A stretch of 9,684 nucleotides of DNA, from assembly GCA_002332715.1 (NCBI GenBank), contig DDBE01000224.1:1-9684 (forward strand), given 5' to 3'. Below, one piece after another: positions 1 to 6,900 of this stretch. Position numbers and translations under genes: made by a program. Source of the stretch: Flavobacteriales bacterium UBA2040 (GTDB lineage: Bacteria > Bacteroidota > Bacteroidia > Flavobacteriales_D > Crocinitomicaceae). Position 1 is the stretch's first letter, and every line of letters starts with the position of its first letter. Under the pieces are notes generated by a model. It saw nothing but the letters and a program-made list of their open reading frames with translations, ran no database searches and had not been told where the DNA came from.

Positions 1-179
1 TTGAAGATAAAAAATTAGCCATTTGGTGGGCCGATTCTCGACTCGAAAAATTAGACCCAATTAACTGGGGAATTGCACATCGATTTTTGGGTGTCAACCC
101 AGTCGATTTGTATGTACTAAACGCCTCTAAAAAAAGTTTTTTTGAACCTTACTTCTTGATTTCCAACGACTTTTCATAA
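1..179 (+). CDS. C-terminal fragment of an unidentified protein
   Basis: An open frame enters from the left edge (first whole codon at base 3) and ends at a TAA at 177-179, giving the last 58 residues of a protein. The fragment is rich in aromatic residues (AIWWADSRLE, then INWGIAHRFLG, then SFFEPYFLISNDFS) and has no repeat, membrane segment or sorting tail that I recognise. It reads in the same direction as the OmpA-family gene that follows after 74 bp, but that gene has its own promoter-like element, so they are probably separate units. I do not recognise the family. The case for coding rests on the uninterrupted frame, sensible composition and the stop just before a promoter-like region. 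Confidence 0.65.
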   Translation, partial: EDKKLAIWWADSRLEKLDPINWGIAHRFLGVNPVDLYVLNASKKSFFEPYFLISNDFS

Positions 180-223
180 CTCTTAATTAAATGTTAAAGA
201 ATGTTATGCATGTCTTTATACAT

Positions 224-231
224 TAAATTTG
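224..231 (+). promoter_or_regulatory. Bacteroidota-type -7 promoter element (TAAATTTG)
   Basis: TAAATTTG matches the Bacteroidota -7 consensus TAnnTTTG exactly. It lies 22 bp before the OmpA-family ATG, which would give a short leader of roughly 15 nt. A clean -33 TTG is not visible at the usual spacing; the nearest candidate is a weak TGTT around 202-205. The start region (ACATTTTTTAATT) has no Shine-Dalgarno sequence, which is normal for highly expressed genes in this phylum. Confidence 0.6.
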
Positions 232-253
232 TACAACTAAACATTTTTTAATT

Positions 254-1660
254 ATGAATTTAAAACTTTTAATTATTGGGACAATCTTAGGGTTATCTCT
301 TAACGCCAACGCTCAATCTGCTGAAAAAAAGCTAGCCGTTGGTATTTGCGCTGGAGTTAGTGACTATAGAGGAGAATTAAATCAAGAATGGTTCAACATG
401 AACAAAGCCTTTAGAACGCAAGTCGGTGTAACTATCATTTATTATGTAAACCCCTGGGTGAATGCAGGATTAGATTTAGGTTATGGTGAACATGGTTTTC
501 ACGTTGATGGGTCTACACTTGGACAAGCCAACGGGTTCCGCGGAGACGTTTTGAAAGCAAACTTACAAGCCCGTTTGAAATTCAATAATGGAACTTGGAT
601 AAAAGAAGATGCTTTGGTGCAACCATACATTTTCGGTGGTTTGGGAGTAGCAAACACATTCGAAGATTCAGACATTCCTTCTATCAATAACCCAGGTGTT
701 GCCTTGACATTGAACACAGGATTGGGATTTAACGTCATGTTGACAGATTACTTAGGCTTGAATTACAACCTTAACTACGCTTACCAAACATCTGATAACA
801 CAGATCACACAGAAAACGGAGCAGGTGACCAATTCATCATTCATTCAATGGGAATCGTTATTCCTATCGCAAAAATCGTTGATACTGACGGTGACGGAGT
901 TTCTGACAAAAGAGACAAATGTCCTAACACACCTGCTGGTGTAGCTGTTGATTTGTTTGGTTGTCCAAATGATGCAGATGGTGACGGTGTTGCTGATTAC
1001 CAAGATAAATGTCCAGAAGTTGCCGGTTTGCCTTCAATGAAAGGTTGTCCTGATACAGATGGTGACGGAATCACTGATGCTGAGGATGCTTGTCCTACAG
1101 TTAAAGGTGTTATTTCTGCAAAAGGATGTCCAGACAGAGATAAAGATGGTATCCAAGATTCAGAAGACGCTTGTCCAGATGTATTCGGTATCGTTGCTAT
1201 GAAAGGTTGTCCTGACACAGATGGTGACGGAATTGCGGATAACGTAGACAAATGTCCTACAGTAAAAGGTGTTGCTTCAAACAATGGATGTCCTGAAATC
1301 AAAGAAGAAACGAAAAAAGTGTTTGATCAAGCCTTGAAAGGTGTTCAATTCGAAACGTCTAAAGCGGTTATCAAAACTTCTTCTTATGGTATCTTGGATA
1401 ATGTTGCTAAAATCATGAAAGACAATCCTGAATACAAATTGGATATCCATGGTCACACAGATTCTCAAGGTGACGATGCTAAGAACATGATACTTTCGAA
1501 AGATAGAGCTGCTTCTGTTAAGGCATACCTAGTTGCAAAAGGAATTGAAGCTGGAAGAATGGATACTGAAGGTTTCGGTGAAACTGAGCCAAAAGCTACT
1601 AACGATACTCCAGCTGGTAGAGCTGAAAACCGCCGTGTAGAGTTTAAAGTGAAATTCTAA
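254..1660 (+). CDS. OmpA-family outer-membrane protein with five TSP3 calcium-binding repeats
   Basis: This 468-residue protein is probably an abundant outer-membrane protein that ties the membrane to peptidoglycan. Residues 1-20 are a signal peptide, with likely cleavage at NANA|QS. Residues about 25-207 are rich in Gly and aromatics with alternating hydrophobicity, ending in an amphipathic strand (GIVIPIAKI), as in an OmpA/OmpW-like beta barrel. Residues 210-347 hold five thrombospondin type 3 repeats with DxDxDG calcium loops and paired CP motifs. Residues about 355-468 form an OmpA C-terminal domain; HGHTDSQGDD and LSKDRAASVKAYL contain the peptidoglycan-binding Asp403 and Arg418, followed by GFGETEP and GRAENRRVEF. 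The ATG is supported by the signal peptide and the promoter-like element just upstream. The gene appears monocistronic because a strong terminator follows. The domain calls are secure. The physiological role is inferred from the family, and the barrel type is not certain. Confidence 0.95.
   Translation: MNLKLLIIGTILGLSLNANAQSAEKKLAVGICAGVSDYRGELNQEWFNMNKAFRTQVGVTIIYYVNPWVNAGLDLGYGEHGFHVDGSTLGQANGFRGDVLKANLQARLKFNNGTWIKEDALVQPYIFGGLGVANTFEDSDIPSINNPGVALTLNTGLGFNVMLTDYLGLNYNLNYAYQTSDNTDHTENGAGDQFIIHSMGIVIPIAKIVDTDGDGVSDKRDKCPNTPAGVAVDLFGCPNDADGDGVADYQDKCPEVAGLPSMKGCPDTDGDGITDAEDACPTVKGVISAKGCPDRDKDGIQDSEDACPDVFGIVAMKGCPDTDGDGIADNVDKCPTVKGVASNNGCPEIKEETKKVFDQALKGVQFETSKAVIKTSSYGILDNVAKIMKDNPEYKLDIHGHTDSQGDDAKNMILSKDRAASVKAYLVAKGIEAGRMDTEGFGETEPKATNDTPAGRAENRRVEFKVKF
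881..1294 (+). repeat. Five tandem TSP3 repeats, with repeats 3 and 5 nearly identical in DNA
   Basis: The repeats cover residues 210-238, 239-266, 267-293, 294-320 and 321-347. Each has an Asp-rich calcium loop (DTDGDG, DADGDG, DTDGDG, RDKDG, DTDGDG), then a KCP or ACP, and closes with GCP. The last three are exactly 81 bp each. Repeats 3 (from 1052) and 5 (from 1214) are closer to each other than to repeat 4. The 35 bp starting at 1037 and at 1199 differ at one base, and both units end in TGTCCTACAGTnAAAGGTGTT (n = T or A). This suggests duplication of a two-repeat, 162-bp block. Confidence 0.9.
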
Positions 1661-1677
1661 TAGAATCAAAATATAGT

Positions 1678-1717
1678 AAAGAAAGAGGTGGGCAATGCTC
1701 ACCTCTTTCTTTGTTTT
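1678..1717 (+). terminator. Strong intrinsic terminator after the OmpA-family gene
   Basis: The left arm (1678-1693) and right arm (1697-1712) pair over 16 bp with a single G-T wobble, leaving an AAT loop. The stem has a GC-rich core (GAGGTGGGC/GCTCACCTC) and A-rich/T-rich flanks. TTTCTTTGTTTT follows on the plus strand. The outer A/T pairs mean the minus strand also carries a T-rich side (CTTTCTTT then ACTAT), but no minus-strand gene ends here. It starts 17 bp after the stop and separates the OmpA-family gene from pth. Confidence 0.9.
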
Positions 1718-1741
1718 GTATTTTAGCGAAAAATAATTGAA

Positions 1742-2305
1742 ATGAAATTCCTGATTGTCGGACTTGGAAATCCTGGAGAGAAATATGCTGAAACCAGACA
1801 CAACATCGGTTTTAAAGTCGTAGATGCTTTAACCGAAGAATTGAAAGGTGAATTCAAAACAGAAAAACTTGCCGATGTTTCGCAGGTGAAGTTCAAGGGC
1901 AGGCATCTCATTTGCATCAAACCTTCAACCTACATGAATCTTTCGGGAAAATCGCTCAATTATTGGATGCAACAGCATAAGATTTCTCTGGAAAATGTTG
2001 TCGTAGTAACTGATGACCTTGCACTTCCCTTTGGCAAACTCCGCATGAAAGGGAAAGGTTCGGATGGTGGTCATAACGGATTAAAAGATATTCAAGCCAT
2101 TTTAAACACAAGCGCGTACACCCGGTTGCGATTTGGTGTGGGAAGTGAATTTAACAAAGGGCAGCAAGTAGACTATGTTCTTGGCGATTGGTCTCCAGAA
2201 GAACGAGAAACCCTTGAAAAACGAATTGATATTGCAAAAGAGTTTATTAAAAGCTACGTGGCAATCGGGTTACAGCATACTATGTCGCAATGGAACAATA
2301 AATAA
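1742..2305 (+). CDS. pth: Peptidyl-tRNA hydrolase
   Basis: This cytoplasmic enzyme cleaves the ester bond of peptidyl-tRNAs that drop off the ribosome, recycling tRNA; it is usually essential. At 187 residues it has the normal length for bacterial Pth. The N-terminal signature GLGNPGEKYAETRHNIGF carries Asn10 and the catalytic His20. KPSTYMNLSGK contains Asn66, TDDLALPFGKLR contains Asp91, and GGHNGLKDI contains Asn112; these match the conserved active-site and peptide-binding residues of E. coli Pth. RLRFGVG is also conserved. The ATG sits directly before the first beta strand (MKFLIVGLGNPG), leaving no room for another start. It lies 81 bp downstream of the OmpA-family stop, beyond that gene's terminator, so it needs its own promoter; TATTTTAG at 1719-1726 is a one-mismatch -7 candidate. 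The usual partner, a ribosomal L25/Ctc gene, is not adjacent. Confidence 0.97.
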   Translation: MKFLIVGLGNPGEKYAETRHNIGFKVVDALTEELKGEFKTEKLADVSQVKFKGRHLICIKPSTYMNLSGKSLNYWMQQHKISLENVVVVTDDLALPFGKLRMKGKGSDGGHNGLKDIQAILNTSAYTRLRFGVGSEFNKGQQVDYVLGDWSPEERETLEKRIDIAKEFIKSYVAIGLQHTMSQWNNK

Positions 2306-2310
2306 TTTAT

Positions 2311-2346
2311 AATTCCGTAGGTAATACTTACATTTATTAAGGAATT
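2311..2346 (+). promoter_or_regulatory. Two-tier inverted repeat in the leader of the histidine kinase gene
   Basis: In the 52-bp gap between pth and the kinase, AATTCC (2311-2316) pairs with GGAATT (2341-2346). Immediately inside it, GTAGGT (2317-2322) pairs with ACTTAC (2326-2331) with one G-T wobble and an AAT loop; a 9-nt A/T bulge lies between the two right arms. The structure occupies most of the gap and ends one base before the putative ribosome binding site. It has no T-run, so it is not a standard terminator. A regulatory role is inference; the stems are short and chance is possible. Confidence 0.3.
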
Positions 2347-2347
2347 C

Positions 2348-2352
2348 AGAGG
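2348..2352 (+). promoter_or_regulatory. Shine-Dalgarno-like AGAGG before the histidine kinase
   Basis: AGAGG lies five bases before the ATG at 2358, the usual spacing for an anti-Shine-Dalgarno match. It supports this ATG as the start. It stands out because the other starts in the window lack such a motif, as is common in Bacteroidota. Confidence 0.5.
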
Positions 2353-2357
2353 TCTAG

Positions 2358-3914
2358 ATGAACATATATTCGAACAAACAACGATGGAAAATCATACTTA
2401 TGGTGCTCGCACTAGTGTTTGTTGGTTTGTCCTTGTTTGTTTCCAATAGCATCGTTTCTAAGGTTCATGACAGAGAGAAAGAACGTGCCAAACAATGGGC
2501 TGGTGCTATAAAGAAGAAGGTAGAATTGGTGAAATTGACCAATCAAACTTTTACACAACTTCGTGAAAAAGAAAGAGAAAAAGTAGCCCTTTGGATTGAT
2601 GCGAGTAAAGAAATTGCTAAACCGACTTCTTTGGACATAAATTCTGATATTACCTTTCCACTTAAGATTCAAAATCAAAACAAAAACATTCCTGTAGTTC
2701 TTCTCGATAATGAAAAACAGGTTTCGGCCTATGTCAACATCTCTTTCGACACAAATGAAATTCGCATTTTGCATCCATCAGCGAGTAAGAAAGAAATTCA
2801 ACAATTTTTCGACGATTCTCTCATCCAACTAAGCGAAAAGTGGAGTGCAGTTAATCCACCATTCACCATCGAAGTGTATACTGACCTCTTCATGACCTAT
2901 TATTATGGGGACTCCAAAGAAATCATCCGTTTAGAGCACGACAAAGACTCTTTGTTGGCTTCTTTCAATGAAGACCTCATCAACAACGAAGGGCTGGTTC
3001 CAGTGCTCTTATTTGATGTAAAAAGCAACAGCGTCATTGGCAGTAACTTGCCCAAAGAAGAAATTTCGACGGAAAAGTTGGACGCCACCATGAATGATTT
3101 GAAGAAAGGCAATGACCCAATTCCAATTCTCTTTGGTGAAAATCAAGAAATGCTTTTGTATTTCGACAGTAGTTCTGAGTTGAAACAATTAAAGTACTTC
3201 CCGTACATCCAGTTTGTCATTATAGGCTTGTTTATTTTCATCGCTTATCTGATTTTTTCAACTTTCCGAAAGGCGGAACAAAACAAAGTTTGGGCAGGAA
3301 TGGCAAAAGAAACGGCCCATCAATTGGGTACGCCGTTATCTTCCTTGATGGCTTGGACGGAATTGTTGGACAACGAAGAAGTAAACAAATCCATCACAAT
3401 TGAGATGCGTCGTGACATCACGCGCTTGGACAAGGTAACCGACCGATTCTCGAAGATTGGATCGGAAGCAAAACTAAAAGATACTGATCTGGTGCAAACA
3501 GCAGAGAGTATCATCGAATATTTGCGACCAAGAATCTCTAAGCACGTAGAATTGAATTTTTCTGTTCAAGAAAACATGGTTCCCGTTCCTCACAATGCTT
3601 CTTTGCTTGAATGGGTGATTGAGAACATTATTAAAAATGGAGTTGACGCCATGGAAGCCAAAGGGAAAATCGATGTGAAAATTCATTGCGAAGGATCTCA
3701 TGCCTTCATCGATATTACCGACAACGGAAAAGGGATAGAAAAAAAGAATATCAAAAAGATCTTCAATCCTGGATTTTCAACAAAGCAACGCGGTTGGGGA
3801 CTTGGCCTTTCTTTGGTCAAACGAATTATAAGCGAATACCACAAAGGAGGAGTTTTCGTCTTGCATTCTGAACCTAAAAAAGGGACGACTTTCCGAATTT
3901 CCTTGTCGCTATAA
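2358..3914 (+). CDS. Two-TM membrane sensor histidine kinase lacking a HAMP domain
   Basis: This 518-residue inner-membrane kinase should autophosphorylate on His and pass phosphate to a response regulator not present in the window. TM1 is about residues 11-32 and TM2 about 282-302. Between them lies a roughly 250-residue periplasmic sensor region that begins with a charged, helix-rich stretch and contains PAS/Cache-like strands (IPVVLLDNEKQVSAYVNI). About 18 residues after TM2 comes the phosphoacceptor motif KETAHQLGTPLSSL, with His321, so there is no space for HAMP. The HATPase domain follows: N box IENIIKNGVDAM (421-432), G1 DNGKGI (455-460), F box FNPGFSTK, G2 GWGLGLSLVKRI (479-490). The H box reads HQLGTPL in place of the classical HE-(L/I)-R-TPL, as in a Bacteroidota kinase group with the phrase WAGMAKETAHQ. 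It may be cotranscribed with pth. Its stop overlaps the convergent gene. The signal sensed is unknown. Confidence 0.92.
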   Translation: MNIYSNKQRWKIILMVLALVFVGLSLFVSNSIVSKVHDREKERAKQWAGAIKKKVELVKLTNQTFTQLREKEREKVALWIDASKEIAKPTSLDINSDITFPLKIQNQNKNIPVVLLDNEKQVSAYVNISFDTNEIRILHPSASKKEIQQFFDDSLIQLSEKWSAVNPPFTIEVYTDLFMTYYYGDSKEIIRLEHDKDSLLASFNEDLINNEGLVPVLLFDVKSNSVIGSNLPKEEISTEKLDATMNDLKKGNDPIPILFGENQEMLLYFDSSSELKQLKYFPYIQFVIIGLFIFIAYLIFSTFRKAEQNKVWAGMAKETAHQLGTPLSSLMAWTELLDNEEVNKSITIEMRRDITRLDKVTDRFSKIGSEAKLKDTDLVQTAESIIEYLRPRISKHVELNFSVQENMVPVPHNASLLEWVIENIIKNGVDAMEAKGKIDVKIHCEGSHAFIDITDNGKGIEKKNIKKIFNPGFSTKQRGWGLGLSLVKRIISEYHKGGVFVLHSEPKKGTTFRISLSL

Positions 3915-6900
3915 TCCTTGCAGGTCGACCTGTCTAGCACCAAGAAACAGCTTCAAAATCTTATCACCAACATCTGGAATATGCACACGGATCAAATAAA
4001 TTCCGGATGCTAATGGCACTTCCGCTTCGTTTTTCAATTGCCAATCTTGGAAGGTAATAGGGCTTACTTTTTTAAACGTTTTTACGAGTTTTCCATTCGT
4101 GGTATATATTTGCACGGTACACACTTCGGGAAGGTTCGTTATTTTCACTCGATTGTCCAATCGGTCTCTTTCATATTCAGAATACGCGTAATACGGATTG
4201 GGAACCACGCCTATTTTTTCCAAAGCATCAGCTAGTCGATCTAGATCATCTGTCCGCGTCATTAAATCGTCTGTACTCCATGAATACATCGGTTTACCCG
4301 CATTTTTATTCGTCGCAACAAAAGTTTTGTACTCCTTGTTTACACGAATTTTTATGCGCACATCCGTTTCAATCTCGAAAGTGCTTCTGTCAGGAGCTAA
4401 TAAAGGATAACCAATCCAACTCAAGCTAGAATAAAATTGAGTTTTGGCAATTCCACTTCCGGATTCCACATCATTCATCAATGTCTTGATTTCAGAAATG
4501 TCATTTGTCGAGCCATTGTAGAAGCCCATGTCATATCCCCCGCTCAAGAGTTTATTCAAAGTATTTTGTTTGTGACTAAAGACATAAATGGGATGAATTC
4601 CACCTAATCTTGGGTTACCTGTTTGGTCGAACATACGATTACTTGGATTCCAAATCATGTCTCCACCCCCATCAACACCAAGGAATGAGTTTTCGCCAAA
4701 AGCCATGTGCAAACGAGCACCTGTTTCTAGGTCGATTGCATAACCTGGGAACCAACTTTGCCCAGTTCCTGCTATCGTATCACCATCTTTGTTTCTGCTT
4801 TTACTTTTTCGCATGGCGCCGGGTAATGCATTTCCAAGGTTCAAGGATTGATCCCGACCCAACTCTAGAACAACGCATTTGGTCCATTTTGATTTATCTT
4901 TTGTGATAACAATATCGACACTTGGAGAGAAGGCCAATGCAGCATTTACTCTACTACCAGATGAATTGGACTCTGCATCTCCAGGGTAAAGTGGTGTTGG
5001 TCTAAAATACGCCAAAGGCATAAAGTCGCACTGATAACCTACCAATTGATGCGGTGCGAACATTCCTTCGGCGACTTTGGTCCACCGTCGGTTTGGATCT
5101 TTGCCGACTTCATCTCTATAACACTTTAAATTGTTATAGAGCAAAGCAGGATCATAATCTGTTTCATCAACTATGCCAGAACGAATCCAGTTGAGTGGCG
5201 TAAACCCGTCAATGTCTTGCACATGGGTCAACCATCGTTTAGAAGAATCGGCAAAAGTGATGGAGCTTTCGAGAATATCGGTTGTTTCAACCGTATTATT
5301 ACCGGTAACATTTTCCTCAATGAAATAAGGAGTTTGTGCAATCTGAACCGAAACACCCCATTGCGGGATGAGTTGTTCGTTGTCCACATCTATTGTTTGG
5401 CTGGACTCTACACTTTCAAGTAAACCGCCGTTTTTCTTATCGTATCGATTTATGGTCCAAGAGGCACCATCAGCCGAATTATTTGGAGCTGGATCAACTG
5501 GGTAATCTTTAAAAAGAATCTCAAAATATCCGCCTACCAAATTCAATGGATCGATCACTTTGATATTCAAAGGTCCTTTGTTGGATTGATACTCTGGTTC
5601 GTCCACAAATCCTTGAGAAAGGACTTTTGCTTCAGTTTGAGAAGTAAATTCTAACACTCTACCTCCGTTTCCATGACCGTCAACACGTGTGATTTTAGGG
5701 GTTGCGCCATACAAAGCCAATTGATCCGTTCCACCTGCTTCAGGCACTGGAGAATGTGGAATAACTTCAATAAATTTCACCTCACCAATTGCCGCTTTTC
5801 TAGATCGTAGGTAAGGAACTTTTTGTCCATCATAATATTGTGCATCGCCAGGAACGAACTTTTTATAACTGTTATGCGCATAAGAAACAGCCACATAATA
5901 GTATCGTTTGAAATTCACCAAACGTTTATCACCAATTGCGAAAGCATCTTCCGTAACTTGAAAACTATGTCGAATTCCTTTGTTTTCGCCATCCACTTTC
6001 AACGTAGGGACATCGGCTTCTATTTGACCATCAAAAACAAAATTGACCAATCGTGAAACGCTGTCTTTGATGTCGCATTGACCGACCAAACGAGCTTGAG
6101 AAGGATCATCCAACTCTGAAATGGCAACTGCCGGACTGGACAATTGAAATATTTGATAACCTTGAAAACGATAAAACAAATCTGGATTTGGAACGTCCGT
6201 TACAATAAACGGATCTTTTTCGATATACTCTTCGTTCTGATTATTGGAGTTTGGAGAATTGGATAAAAACAAAATCACCTCATTTTCCAACTCTTGGAAA
6301 GTCATATCTGGTGCGTGAGGGGCATCAATAATTCGAAAACAATTTTCGAACAAAGCTTGTGCTTTGTCATCTGCTCGTCGCAGCAACTCCACCGAGGCAA
6401 AAGGACCTCCTTGTGCCGCCCTTGCATAAGCAACACCAACTGTAATATTATTTACAGCGCCAGGTTTTAAAACGAATGGTCCAGCCGATTGCAAAAACCG
6501 CCTGTCATATGGGTCGTTTCCAGCGGTTTCCTCGGTCCAAGGAGCTTGAGGGACTCCACCTGTTCCCCAGCCAAGTGGATCTGTATCTCCTGGAAACATG
6601 AACTCACAAGGCAAAGCAGTATTTGCTCCAGGACTTGAATAATGACCACTTCCTCCATAGTAAAAAGGGGTTCCATCTTTCCAGTTTCCGCGCAAATAAT
6701 GATAATAATCGGATGCATTAACAGGATCTGTTTGGTTGATGTTTGCTCCGCCACCCGTATTCGAATAGTACAGGAATCGTCTCATTCCAAATCTTTCGTT
6801 ATCGACAATAGAATCACCATAACCAATTCCGTTCAAAGCTTCACCAGGACCAATTCCGAAGGCGTTGTCTATTCCATCGTCATCTTGAAATGGACCTTCG

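Noticed and set aside
175..208. Inverted repeat CATAAC/GTTATG after the first gene's stop as a terminator
   Set aside because: The stem is 6 bp, AT-rich, with a 22-nt interior and no T-run; it is too weak to call. The gap also contains TTAATTAA (183-190), expected by chance in AT-rich DNA.
997..1302. 101-residue minus-strand open frame opposite the TSP3 repeats
   Set aside because: It is a repetitive shadow (SGHP/SGQP, SPSVSGQPF) of the plus-strand calcium loops, with no start context or independent support.
3914..3932. Similarity of minus-strand AGGTCGACCTGCA to a cloning-vector polylinker (SalI-PstI)
   Set aside because: Only about 13 bases match, the reading frame continues normally, and the encoded tail resembles that of remembered homologues, so vector contamination is unlikely.
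3686..3943. Short open frames on both strands over the kinase C-terminus
   Set aside because: They are out-of-frame shadows of the HATPase domain coding sequence and have no recognisable protein features.
4055..4079. T-runs after GTAATAGGGCTTAC as a terminator for the kinase transcript
   Set aside because: The potential stem is only 4 bp and lies inside the oppositely oriented coding region.
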